Part shown: in pieces, positions 34,402 through 43,212 of the stretch
How the letters are laid out: each line of letters starts with the position of its first letter
Numbering within the stretch: position 1 is the first letter of the stretch
Assembly (NCBI GenBank): GCA_027002405.1
Contig: JALWZT010000269.1
Span: 1-44,410, forward strand
Reading direction: 5' to 3'
DNA length: 44,410 nucleotides
Source: Anaerolineae bacterium
GTDB lineage: Bacteria; Chloroflexota; Anaerolineae; J102
Made by a program: the position numbers and the translations under genes
Notes under the pieces: model-generated
What the model was told of the DNA's origin: nothing
Databases searched by the model: none
Seen by the model: only the letters and a program-made list of their open reading frames with translations

Positions 34402-34471
34402 GGGGGTATCATACCGGTTCGGGCGGGAATGGTCAAGGTGGAGAGGTAGGCGACTTTGGCGCGCTTCATTC

Positions 34472-34486
34472 AGACCTCGGAGGTCT
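34472..34486. repeat. Perfect 15-bp palindrome AGACCTCGGAGGTCT
   Basis: The arms AGACCTC/GAGGTCT have a single central base. Two related words are at 2041-2075. It lies about 100 bp upstream of the promoter of the ATPase/radical SAM cluster. Confidence 0.6.
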
Positions 34487-34583
34487 CATGCCGGGCGCCA
34501 GAGAAGCCGCTACCGCCCTTGACGCGTCATATTGGAATTGCCGTATGGGAAGGAATTGAGGAAAAAAGGTAAACGTTGGGAGT

Positions 34584-34612
34584 TTGCCGTTATGTCTGGA
34601 AGTGTGTACAAT
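34584..34612 (+). promoter_or_regulatory. Promoter of the ATPase/radical SAM cluster
   Basis: TTGCCG (34584-34589) and TACAAT (34607-34612) are exactly 17 bases apart. Transcription would start near 34619, after an in-frame ATG at 34592, so translation should begin at the next ATG, 34682. An inverted repeat CTTGTC/GACAAG (34637-34656) in the leader could be an operator or a regulatory hairpin. Confidence 0.5.
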
Positions 34613-34681
34613 AGGCTTGCAAGGCACTCATGCTCGCTTGTCTCGTTATCGACAAGTTTCCTTCATCATAGGGTAGGACTC

Positions 34682-37018
34682 ATGGCGTCAGATGATCGTT
34701 CAAATCACAATCGCGATGAACAAAATTGGGGCGAAGCAATTGGGGAACGTTATCTTTCGGGATTGGTTAATGGAATAAAGGTGTTCATTTGGGTAGGCGC
34801 GGTATTTTTGGGCGTAGGCGTGTTTGGGTATGGGGTGTGTGCGGTTAGGCCACAGAGCGATCTCATTCAATTGGTGATCGGAATCCTGGCCGTGACGCTG
34901 CTCCTGGGCTATTTTGCCCTGCTGATGCAAATTGGAAATGCCGATCTAATGCCTTACAACTTCGTCGTCCTAGGGAGTGCATTGGCCGTAACGTCGATGT
35001 TGGTTCGCGGCTTCGGCGGGCCTCCGCTGTTCGTTGACATAGGGAACGCTTCCGAAGAGGTGCGGGCGTGTCGGGTGCAGATGACGCAGACATGGTTTGG
35101 GGATTTGGGGCTGGTGTGGGCGGTGGCATCTTTCCTTGTGGGCGGGGCATGGCGATATTTCGAAGAGAAAAAACAACGCAGATATGCAGAAATCAAAGAA
35201 CAGATGAGCAGGATCGAGCAAACGAGCTTGTCTCGCCCACTGTTTGCTGCTACTGAATGGGCTCTCTTTACGGGAAAATTAACTTCAGAAGAACAGAAAA
35301 TGTTTATGGGAATCATTGAGAGAGTCAGAGAACGCTATTTTGAAAACTGGACACACGCGATCTTATCGAGAATTGACTGGTTATTGTTTAGCGGGGCGAG
35401 TTTGGATGAGGGTGAAATCCAGACGTTTGTGGATCTGCTAATCTCGATAAATACACCTGCTTCCATGGGTGCCCAAATGTATGAAGCCCAAGTCGATGCG
35501 GCAGGCAATGAAGCAAGCCGGGCCCAAGGGCACTGGGTAAAAATAAAAACGTTGATGAATTGGCACAAGTTAGAAGGGGACCACCGCGGATCACGACTCG
35601 AAGAAAGTAGGAAATCACGGGAAAAGGTGCTGGAGGGAGTCTTGGATAGCGTTCTTTGGATGTGGCGCGAGTATGATGTATTGGCGCGCGAATGGGTTGT
35701 AGCACTGATAGAAAAATGGCTAACTGACTTTCCGGAAGAACGAGAAGAAACGAAAGACGCCATATCGGATCTTCATCATACTCGTCGTTTGACCAGACAC
35801 ACACAAATTCGTGCACTATTTCCTGATCTCTATATCTCCCCCACGTACGATTTTCAATCACCCTGGCCTGTTCAACCTCCGAATTGTCTATCCAGGAATG
35901 TGCAACGTTGGCTAGAAGAACGTTGGCTAGAAGGGAGGAGGAAGAGGAGGAAGAGGAAGAATCCCTTTGGCATGGCCCGGGCGGAATGGGAGGAGGTTAC
36001 AACGGACGATGTTTATTATCCTGACAACGGGCGTCTCATTGAGCGCATGATGGAAGATGCCATGCTTTGGATTGTTGCTCCTCCAGGCAGTGGTCGCACA
36101 AAGCTGGCACAGATCGCATATTCCCACTTAACGCAATCGGAAAAAACTGTTGTTCCAATTTACATGATGTTGGATATCTCTGAGGAGGCGGCCATATCCC
36201 GATATCTGTTGGAACAACTACTCCATCATTTGGTTGTGATGTGGGGCGGCATATTGTTGCAGCGAATTGAGAAGAAAACGACACAAAATAAACATCCATT
36301 CAACGGTCCCATCGCTTTCCTGGATTTAGATTATCATGAACAACGCAAGGTGGCTCAACTGTTTTTCTGGGAAATGGGTTCGTTGGAGGCCATTTGGACC
36401 TGGCTGACGGCGCTTGGCGTGGATTTGGCTGGAACGATTGAGAGGAAGGCATTAAAGGCCAGATTGGAGTTTCTCTTGAGAGATCCTCCACCACAAACGC
36501 TTCCCGAAAGCTGGATGATGGACCTGGCCTCCGCCCGCCCCGTGGGTTTGTCATCCACGTTTGTGCTGTTAGAATTGAACAATACTATTTCCCAAGATCA
36601 GGCTCTCCGTGTAATGTCAGCTGCCGAAAGGTTGCAACAAGAAAAAATCTATTTGAAAATTATTGCTTCACAACAGTCTCCTGCGGTGTGCCTCCAAACG
36701 CAATTGTTCTGGACAGAAAAGGATCTCAGGGCGATGCTCGACAAGCGTGACATCAGCGGAATTATGGATAGTGGGGCTAAAGAGGCCCTGGCGAAATTCA
36801 TTCACGCCTATGCCAACAGCTCTCCTCGCGAAATGATGCGTTTAGGGAGTATAGCGTTGGCGCTACGAGCCGAAAGGGATGCCGAAAAGGACGATGAAAA
36901 ACCGGACAAAGAGGCTGACCTTCTCCCCATGGCGCCCACTGAGGAAAAGGTACTGACTGAGGAAGACATCAAGGAAGCAATACAAGTATACAAGATTTTT
37001 CGATTCCATAAGCCTTGA
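34682..37018 (+). CDS. Four-TM membrane protein with degenerate P-loop NTPase domain
   Basis: The 778-residue protein has four transmembrane helices in the first 180 residues (VFIWVGAVFLGVGVFGYGV, LIQLVIGILAVTLLLGYFAL, FVVLGSALAVTSMLV, LGLVWAVASFLVGGAW). A charged coiled-coil-like segment (EEKKQRRYAEIKEQMSRIEQ) and a helical middle follow. From about residue 455 comes a P-loop-like domain: IVAPPGSGRTKLAQ at 464-477, where Arg472 stands in place of the Walker A Lys. FVLLELNN takes the place of Walker B and LKIIASQQ fits the next strand. The order of strands matches the two ATPases encoded next, so it is probably a related but catalytically weak partner. The family is not recognised. Start at 34682 is set by the promoter position and AGGA upstream. 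The DNA is AT-richer than neighbouring housekeeping genes (25 of 60 G+C in bases 36241-36300). Confidence 0.65.
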   Translation: MASDDRSNHNRDEQNWGEAIGERYLSGLVNGIKVFIWVGAVFLGVGVFGYGVCAVRPQSDLIQLVIGILAVTLLLGYFALLMQIGNADLMPYNFVVLGSALAVTSMLVRGFGGPPLFVDIGNASEEVRACRVQMTQTWFGDLGLVWAVASFLVGGAWRYFEEKKQRRYAEIKEQMSRIEQTSLSRPLFAATEWALFTGKLTSEEQKMFMGIIERVRERYFENWTHAILSRIDWLLFSGASLDEGEIQTFVDLLISINTPASMGAQMYEAQVDAAGNEASRAQGHWVKIKTLMNWHKLEGDHRGSRLEESRKSREKVLEGVLDSVLWMWREYDVLAREWVVALIEKWLTDFPEEREETKDAISDLHHTRRLTRHTQIRALFPDLYISPTYDFQSPWPVQPPNCLSRNVQRWLEERWLEGRRKRRKRKNPFGMARAEWEEVTTDDVYYPDNGRLIERMMEDAMLWIVAPPGSGRTKLAQIAYSHLTQSEKTVVPIYMMLDISEEAAISRYLLEQLLHHLVVMWGGILLQRIEKKTTQNKHPFNGPIAFLDLDYHEQRKVAQLFFWEMGSLEAIWTWLTALGVDLAGTIERKALKARLEFLLRDPPPQTLPESWMMDLASARPVGLSSTFVLLELNNTISQDQALRVMSAAERLQQEKIYLKIIASQQSPAVCLQTQLFWTEKDLRAMLDKRDISGIMDSGAKEALAKFIHAYANSSPREMMRLGSIALALRAERDAEKDDEKPDKEADLLPMAPTEEKVLTEEDIKEAIQVYKIFRFHKP

Positions 37019-37132
37019 GTAACATAGCAACCTTCATTGCCGGAACATGCAAGTGACATGACATCCCATGATGCGCCATTTTCGATTAAAAAAACGGAGT
37101 CACACACCATGCACAGAGAGGAGAAATAAGTA

Positions 37133-38539
37133 ATGGCTGATCATGATCTCCGGATTGAGTCCAACTGGGTTGTGTTGCCCGAGCAATTTGATGAAGCGCT
37201 TTTTGTCGGTCGCAAGAAAGAAGTCAGACGCGTCGGAGAAAAAGTCAAACGCTTACAAAATGGTGAAATTATCAAGACCCGGACCATGCGCATCTCGGGC
37301 GAGCGGGGCGTGGGCAAAACCTGGCTTTCGCTCAGATTACATCATGACTTTCGGAAGAAGAACGGGGTTCGCTCGATTTACATTGATTGCGACCAACCTA
37401 TTGGTTCTTCCCAGCCTCTTTCTGCAGGAAATCTGGAATTCCGGGTGGAAGCATTTAACTATCGAGGCCTGTTGGAACTTCTAGTATCACTATCAAAAAA
37501 AATAGGCGCTCTCGTTCCAGTAGAAACCTCAGTTCAGGAACAATCGGGTTGGCTGATTAACAAGCTCACTGCAAGTGATCAGGTGTTAGTTTTATTCCTG
37601 GATGGACTTTTTTCTGTAAATCCCGACTTCGTGTCCTTATTAGAGAATTATTTGCTCGTTCCCTTGCTCTCCTATCCCAAAACCCTTATCGTCATGACCG
37701 GACGCGGTCGGGCGCCCTCATTTATCAATTATTATCTCAATAATGCCGTTATTGAAATCAAATTGGGGCCATTTGAGAAGAAAGAATTAGAAGAATTTTT
37801 TGATCGATTAGCAAAACAAAGTCAATACCGGAGAATAGGAACCCAAGGACAGACCGAACTCGACGAAATCTATCGCGCCAGCGGCGGTTATCCCCGCACC
37901 GCACTCTTGTTGGCAAAGGAGGGTGTAGCGCAAGGGATTGAAAAGGCCGTGAATGCCCTGTTGGGGTTCATTGAAGACGAAATGCAACGGGATGAAATTC
38001 GCCGGCATCTCGAAGCCTTGGTTTTGTTAAACCGTTGGGATCCTGAGTTGCCAGAGGAGGTTGAGTGGGGCATGCGGGATTCCGATTCCCTACTGTTCCT
38101 CAACGCGTATCATTTCTTTGTTCAAACAAAGAGCGATCTTTTGCAACAGGAGCTTGCTCCAGAACACCTGGAGGCGCTTTATGAGGCATTTCAGGAATGG
38201 AAGGGGAAAAAGAACAAATCCTATTTGCGAAAGGTGCGTCAGGAATTGCAAGAACTGCAACTGCTGCGTTGGGAGACGATTCAGGGAGGGAAGCAAGAAG
38301 TACGCGGTTATTTTATCGACGAGGCCATCCGTTATCCCGTCGCCTACGCGCTCTGGCAAAACAACCGAGGGCTTTGGCAATGGCTCCATTTCATGGGACG
38401 GAAACTGTTTGACAGGTGGGCGGAAGTCGATCCTGATCGCTACAAGCCATTGGCTGAAGCCCATGCTAAAGCGATTCCATGGTCGAGAGAAACCAAGCCA
38501 TCCGAAAACTTTGAGCAACCAGGAAGGAGTTCGTCATGA
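37133..38539 (+). CDS. P-loop ATPase, AAA/STAND-like
   Basis: The 468-residue protein starts with FVGRKKEVRRV (the VGR motif of AAA_16/STAND ATPases). It has Walker A GERGVGKT at residues 56-63, Walker B VLVLFLDG with Asp157, a sensor strand TLIVMTGRG, and a helical region with GGYPRTALLLAKEG, the GxP-type motif common in STAND NTPases. The last 170 residues are helical, with a winged-helix-like piece (YLRKVRQELQELQLLRW). It is likely a signalling or chaperone-type ATPase; no effector domain is recognised. GAGGAG lies 8-13 bases before the ATG. Its stop overlaps the next start as ATGA, so the two proteins are probably made in linked amounts. Low G+C (27 of 60 in bases 37621-37680). Confidence 0.8.
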   Translation: MADHDLRIESNWVVLPEQFDEALFVGRKKEVRRVGEKVKRLQNGEIIKTRTMRISGERGVGKTWLSLRLHHDFRKKNGVRSIYIDCDQPIGSSQPLSAGNLEFRVEAFNYRGLLELLVSLSKKIGALVPVETSVQEQSGWLINKLTASDQVLVLFLDGLFSVNPDFVSLLENYLLVPLLSYPKTLIVMTGRGRAPSFINYYLNNAVIEIKLGPFEKKELEEFFDRLAKQSQYRRIGTQGQTELDEIYRASGGYPRTALLLAKEGVAQGIEKAVNALLGFIEDEMQRDEIRRHLEALVLLNRWDPELPEEVEWGMRDSDSLLFLNAYHFFVQTKSDLLQQELAPEHLEALYEAFQEWKGKKNKSYLRKVRQELQELQLLRWETIQGGKQEVRGYFIDEAIRYPVAYALWQNNRGLWQWLHFMGRKLFDRWAEVDPDRYKPLAEAHAKAIPWSRETKPSENFEQPGRSSS

Positions 38540-41500
38540 TCAAAAGCGATATCACGTCGGGCTTGACCAGCCATTTCACCAGCATGTTCGCTTTGCCCTA
38601 TGTAGTCGGAAGAGATGAGGAGCTTGAGACAATCAAAAAAGCATTTGAAGCAGAGAGCCCCCCGCGAGCCTTTTTTATTCTGGGTGAGGGCGGCGTAGGG
38701 AAGACGCGGCTGTTGAGGGCCGCGTTGAAGGTGTTGCGAGAGGAGTTGTGGGAAGATGCGTATGTGGCGGAGAGGGAGGTTGATCTGTATCACACCTTCA
38801 CTCATACCCCCTACGGACTGGCCGACGCCCTGTATCAGGCTGCTTCCTTTTTGGCAGAAACCCGGCTCCAGGAAGTGATGGCACAATTGCAGGGGTTGTG
38901 GGCTGCAGGGGTCGCGGGCGAAAGCGCCAAATTGAGAGAAGAGCATCTCGCGCTCTTTGAATACATGCTGGCGAAAGCCTGTGAGGACCGCCCGGTCATC
39001 TTCGCCCTGGATACCGCGGAACGGTGGGTGTACACATGGATGGGAGAAAAATTCCCCCTACAGCACGTAGCCGACGCATGGGATTGGCTGGGCGATCTGA
39101 TGGCGAAATACGACAATCTGTACTTCATCATCTCCGGTCGCCCTTCCGCAGAGACGTTATGGGAAGATCTGGCGTCAAGACAGGTGACTCGCGAAAGGCT
39201 GGATCTGGGCCCGCTCAACGAAGATGGGGTTTTGGCGTATTTCGATGCCATTCGGGAGATTGCCAGGGAATATCTCGATGACAAGGATGAAAACAAACGA
39301 AGGGATGCAGAAAGAATCCTTCATCAGCTCGATAACGACAATTTTCCGGAAGAGGAACGCAGAAATATAGCAACATGGACCGGAGGTCGCCCCATCCGGC
39401 TTTCGCTGGTGATCGATTTCCTGCTCATGGGCGGCAGTATAGAGGAAATTCTGCGAATCCAAAGCTCGACTGATCCACGCGATTGGGAAGCGATCTACTT
39501 CGAATATCTCGCCAACCGTCATCCGGTCATTTTCGACACGATCCAGGCCTTGGCCCGGTTGCCCAAGGGAGCGACGCCGGAGTTGCTGGCGCGAATTATG
39601 GAATGCGAGGAGCATGAAGCAAAAGAGAGGCTGGAGGCCGTTGAGCGTTACACCTTCACCAAAAAATTGATAACTCCCCGAGATGAAGTGCGTTACTTCC
39701 ACCACGATGAGCTCTACAACTTGCTGAGCGATATACTCCATGAGGATCCGGGTGAACAAGCCCGCGTTGCAGAGATACTCGAGCGCTATTATAAAGACCG
39801 GATCAAAGCTTTACAGAAAGAAATCACTCACGCATTCTTCCAGGTGGAAGAGGTGGGGGATATCTGGTGTCCCGATAGGGAGGAGATGGGGGAACATTAT
39901 CTCACGCGTCACGCCTTAATGACAGAAGATATCTATTACGTTTTGCGAAATGACGTTGAACGGGGTTTGCGATCTCATTTCCGTTATACTCGCAATGCCG
40001 ACCTGACTGGCGACGTAGCGCTGGATCTCGCCCTGCAAGCCGAGATGCTGAATTTTTTCAATGAACCTGGCGCTCCGAAAGTTGACGAGAATTTGCAGAA
40101 AACCATTTATGGCATGTTGGCCATGCGGCCGGTGGTACGGGCCTGGGTGGAAGAGCAGTATGCAAAAGTCATAGAACTGGCTGAAAAACTTCGAAGCGAA
40201 AAGCAATTCATCGACGATAAACAGAATTGCGCTATCCTGGATGTGTGGGAAGCGTATGCCCATATCATGATTGGGGAGAACCTAGATCAAGCAGCGAAAC
40301 TCCTGGCGCATGCCATCGACGAAACTCAATCATTCGAAAAGCGAGATATCCAGGGGAACTTTACTATTTGGCGCGGTAAAGCCATCCTGGCGTTTGCACT
40401 GCGGGTGCAGGGCTATTTGCGAGACAATCAGGGACAATTGGATGACGCCATCCGGGATTATCGCCGGGCCGTGAAGTTGTGGCGGGAAGTCAACCTGTTG
40501 ATGGAGGTTGCGACAACGACAAAAGACCTGGCTTTCAATCTGGGCCGGATAGGGCGCTACGCGGAAGCGGAAGACCTGGCGAACTATGCCTTGGAAATCT
40601 ACCGCCAATTAGGCGCGCCGGGCTTGAATGCCTTAAGCCTCAGCGCCTTCGCTATGATTTATACCGAGGAGCGGCATTATCAGGCCGCCCGAGAGATGGC
40701 GCAACGGGCGCTGAACATCAACAAATGCATTCAGTTTACGCGCGGCCTCGGGCTGGCCGCCCTGGCGGTTTCCGAGGCGACGCGTCTTCATGCCGCGACC
40801 TCCTCTCTTCTCTCCGATGCCGACAGGTTCCAACGCCTGCAGTTGGCCCAACGCTTCGCCCAGCAGGCATTGGAGAAACTCGAGCAGGTCAATGATCGTT
40901 GGTATCGCATCAAGGCACTCATTGAGATCGGTTGCGTTCTCCGAGACAAGGTTCGATACTGTTGTCCCGAGCCCCACCGCAGACCGTGTGAGTGTGACAC
41001 ACGTAGAGTCATGCAGTTCGGTCGGGAGAGCGAGAAGTGGTTGACAATGGCCGTACAGGAGGCGGAGGCATCCGGCGCTTATCGCGTCCTCCTGGCCGAC
41101 GCCCTTGTCAACATCGCCTGGCTCGGGTATTACGCCCATAATGAGGAACTGATTCGTAAAGCGGAAACATCCTTCCTGGAAAAGTTCGCTGAGTTCTTTC
41201 ATTCAGACGCCGGCGTGCCTAACCTGTCTGACAGTGACATAGTCACTGGCGCCGAGAACAAGTCGATCTGGCAATTCATCGGTAAACTGCATGTCATGAA
41301 GGGCGCACTGGCGTATCGAAAATATGAGACGACGGGGGCGGAAGAAGCTTTGGAGGAAACGGGACGGTTGTATACCCAGGCGCTGCAATACAGCACCGTG
41401 CGAGGGGACAATTACGGCGCCCTTCTGGTGGGCAAGCAGTTCATCTTCAATCAACTAAAAACCCTAAACGTTCCACAATTGAAGTCTGTGAGTCGGGGAG

Positions 41501-41622
41501 TGAAGCATGCTGAACAGGAATTCGGATGGCACAATGAGCAAGGGCAAGGCAGTTCGGTCATGAGGCAATTCCTGGAAGACCGTTCTCTCTGGTACGAGGA
41601 GGATGAAAATGGCGGCGATTGA
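38536..41622 (+). CDS. Large STAND-type ATPase with C-terminal TPR-like repeats
   Basis: The 1028-residue protein has a VVGRDEELETIKKAF start, Walker A GEGGVGKT at 50-57, Walker B VIFALDTAERW with Asp159, sensor strand LYFIISGRPS and GGRPIRLSLVIDFL in the helical lid. A winged-helix-like region lies near residues 340-410. From about residue 550 helical repeats of TPR type run to the C-terminus (DDAIRDYRRAVKLWREV, YAEAEDLANYALEIYRQLG, YQAAREMAQRALNI). A cysteine cluster (CVLRDKVRYCCPEPHRRPCEC, about residues 801-821) interrupts the repeats and may bind zinc. STAND proteins of this shape act as ligand-sensing switches. It overlaps the ATPase before it by four bases and the radical SAM gene after it by 14. 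Confidence 0.8.
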   Translation: MIKSDITSGLTSHFTSMFALPYVVGRDEELETIKKAFEAESPPRAFFILGEGGVGKTRLLRAALKVLREELWEDAYVAEREVDLYHTFTHTPYGLADALYQAASFLAETRLQEVMAQLQGLWAAGVAGESAKLREEHLALFEYMLAKACEDRPVIFALDTAERWVYTWMGEKFPLQHVADAWDWLGDLMAKYDNLYFIISGRPSAETLWEDLASRQVTRERLDLGPLNEDGVLAYFDAIREIAREYLDDKDENKRRDAERILHQLDNDNFPEEERRNIATWTGGRPIRLSLVIDFLLMGGSIEEILRIQSSTDPRDWEAIYFEYLANRHPVIFDTIQALARLPKGATPELLARIMECEEHEAKERLEAVERYTFTKKLITPRDEVRYFHHDELYNLLSDILHEDPGEQARVAEILERYYKDRIKALQKEITHAFFQVEEVGDIWCPDREEMGEHYLTRHALMTEDIYYVLRNDVERGLRSHFRYTRNADLTGDVALDLALQAEMLNFFNEPGAPKVDENLQKTIYGMLAMRPVVRAWVEEQYAKVIELAEKLRSEKQFIDDKQNCAILDVWEAYAHIMIGENLDQAAKLLAHAIDETQSFEKRDIQGNFTIWRGKAILAFALRVQGYLRDNQGQLDDAIRDYRRAVKLWREVNLLMEVATTTKDLAFNLGRIGRYAEAEDLANYALEIYRQLGAPGLNALSLSAFAMIYTEERHYQAAREMAQRALNINKCIQFTRGLGLAALAVSEATRLHAATSSLLSDADRFQRLQLAQRFAQQALEKLEQVNDRWYRIKALIEIGCVLRDKVRYCCPEPHRRPCECDTRRVMQFGRESEKWLTMAVQEAEASGAYRVLLADALVNIAWLGYYAHNEELIRKAETSFLEKFAEFFHSDAGVPNLSDSDIVTGAENKSIWQFIGKLHVMKGALAYRKYETTGAEEALEETGRLYTQALQYSTVRGDNYGALLVGKQFIFNQLKTLNVPQLKSVSRGVKHAEQEFGWHNEQGQGSSVMRQFLEDRSLWYEEDENGGD

Positions 41623-43063
41623 GCAACTCCGCATCCTCTACGCCCGGCCCGACCACTGGGCCACCGATCACTGCGCCTGCGCGGTGGATGGGCACGCGTT
41701 CTCGCCCGCGCTGGCCGCGCCGCCGACCGCGCCCTGGCGACAGGCGCCCGGGCTGCATCGCGCCTCCTTGCCCCAAGACCACGCACTGCTTTTCGATCCC
41801 CAGGGGGATGCAGGCGTTGTCGTCCTCAACCGGCCCGCGTTCGACCTCTTCCAGGCCTATCGCCAACCCCAGCCGCTCCGCTCCGCATACGCCCGCCAAC
41901 TGGCCCGGCTCCAACTCCTCCAGCCCGCGGACCATGGATCGCCGCGACCCGCTCCCCACCGCCGTCCCGAAATCCTCACCGCCTGGCTGCACATCACCAA
42001 CGCCTGCAACCTGGCCTGCACCTACTGCTTCGTGCGCAAGGACCAGGCGCACATGAGCGAAGAAGTCGGCCTGGAAGCCGTGGACGCGGTTTTCCGCTCC
42101 GCCCGGGCCGATGGCTTCCGCGCGGTCAAGCTCAAATACGCAGGGGGCGAAGCCACCCTCAACTTCCCCCTCGTGCGCACCCTGCACCAGCGCGCCCGGC
42201 AACTGAGCGAGATGACGGGCGTCGGGCTCCAGGAAGTCCTCCTCAGCAATGGCATCGCCCTCACCCCCGCCATGCTCGACTTCATCCGCGAGGCCGAAAT
42301 GACCCTCTCCATCTCGTTGGATGGCTTGAGCGAAGGGCATAATTCCCAGCGCGTGTTCCTCAACGGCGCGGGCAGCGCCGGGCATGTGCGCAGGGGCATT
42401 GATCGGGCCATTGCCCACGGCGTGCACCCCCATCTTTCCATCACCATCACCGCGCACAATGTGGCCTCCCTGCCCGAGACCGTGGCTTTCGCCCTGGAGC
42501 GCGGGCTCTACTTCAACCTGAATTTCTATCAGGAACACGCGCCCGGGCGCTCTCACGAGGCGTTGAAAGCGGAGAACGACCAACTTATCCAGGGCATCCT
42601 GGCCGCTTTGGCCGTCATCGAAGGGAATTTGCCCCCCTACAACGTGTTCACCTCCCTCCTGGATCGCACGAATCTGGCCGGGGCCCACACCCGGGCCTGC
42701 GGCGCGGGCGATAGCTATCTCGTTATCGACCATCGAGGGCGAGTTGCCCGCTGCCAGATGGAGATGGACAATCCGATCACCGACGTTCGCACTCGCCATC
42801 CCCTGGCGGAAATCCGCCTGTTCCAACCGGGCGAGGGGCAGCCCATCTTTCTGGATGTGGATGAGAAGGCGGCATGCGCGACGTGCCCCTGGCGATACGT
42901 GTGCGGCGGCGGCTGCACCCTGATGACCTATCGCGCGCGCGGGCGGGCCGACGCGAGATCGCCCTACTGCCAGGTATATCAGACCATTCTGCCCGAAATC
43001 GTGCGGCTGGAAGGATTGCGGTTGTTAAAATGGGCGGCAGATCCCACTCCACAGCTTATGTGA
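41609..43063 (+). CDS. Radical SAM/SPASM peptide-modifying enzyme candidate
   Basis: The 484-residue protein has three parts. Residues about 50-108 (HALLFDPQGDAGVVVLNRPA through LQLLQP) look like a PqqD-type RRE leader-peptide binding domain. The radical SAM core begins ITNACNLACTYCF with Cys133, 137 and 140 and continues with KYAGGEATL and ISLDGLSEGHN. The SPASM domain has the complete seven-cysteine pattern: Cys364-x12-Gly-x4-Cys382, then Cys423-x2-Cys-x5-Cys-x3-Cys436 and Cys454, enough for two auxiliary clusters. Such enzymes install crosslinks on ribosomal peptides or mature enzymes. AGGAGG ends six bases before the ATG at 41609; the ATG at 41603 would abut it. The gene is G+C-rich (39 of 60 in bases 42001-42060), unlike its upstream neighbours, yet overlaps the STAND gene. 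Confidence 0.88.
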   Translation: MAAIEQLRILYARPDHWATDHCACAVDGHAFSPALAAPPTAPWRQAPGLHRASLPQDHALLFDPQGDAGVVVLNRPAFDLFQAYRQPQPLRSAYARQLARLQLLQPADHGSPRPAPHRRPEILTAWLHITNACNLACTYCFVRKDQAHMSEEVGLEAVDAVFRSARADGFRAVKLKYAGGEATLNFPLVRTLHQRARQLSEMTGVGLQEVLLSNGIALTPAMLDFIREAEMTLSISLDGLSEGHNSQRVFLNGAGSAGHVRRGIDRAIAHGVHPHLSITITAHNVASLPETVAFALERGLYFNLNFYQEHAPGRSHEALKAENDQLIQGILAALAVIEGNLPPYNVFTSLLDRTNLAGAHTRACGAGDSYLVIDHRGRVARCQMEMDNPITDVRTRHPLAEIRLFQPGEGQPIFLDVDEKAACATCPWRYVCGGGCTLMTYRARGRADARSPYCQVYQTILPEIVRLEGLRLLKWAADPTPQLM

Positions 43064-43163
43064 GAAAGTCGTGAGCTTTACGTGAGCTCATAATGGCAGG
43101 GATTAAGAGAAATTTTGAGGTTCCACAAGGGATTTTCTAAGTGAAGGGCTGGTGATCTCTGGT

Positions 43164-43169
43164 TATAAT
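43164..43169 (+). promoter_or_regulatory. Possible -10 box before the SPFH gene
   Basis: A perfect TATAAT lies 44 bases upstream of the ATG at 43213. The -35 match 17 bases further up (GTGAAG) is poor. If used, it would let the SPFH gene and the short ORF after it be transcribed apart from the ATPase/radical SAM operon. Confidence 0.3.
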
Positions 43170-43212
43170 GGGGGCGAACAGGATAAAGATACCGCACTTT
43201 TGTGGAGGCATG

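Noticed and set aside
41558-42826. Open frame of 422 codons on the minus strand
   Set aside because: It is antisense to the radical SAM/SPASM gene. No motif is seen and the sense frame is fully explained.
43093-43140. 15-codon ORF between the radical SAM and SPFH genes, considered as a precursor peptide
   Set aside because: There is no ribosome-binding site and no internal repeat or core-like pattern. The ORF at 43956 is far better supported.
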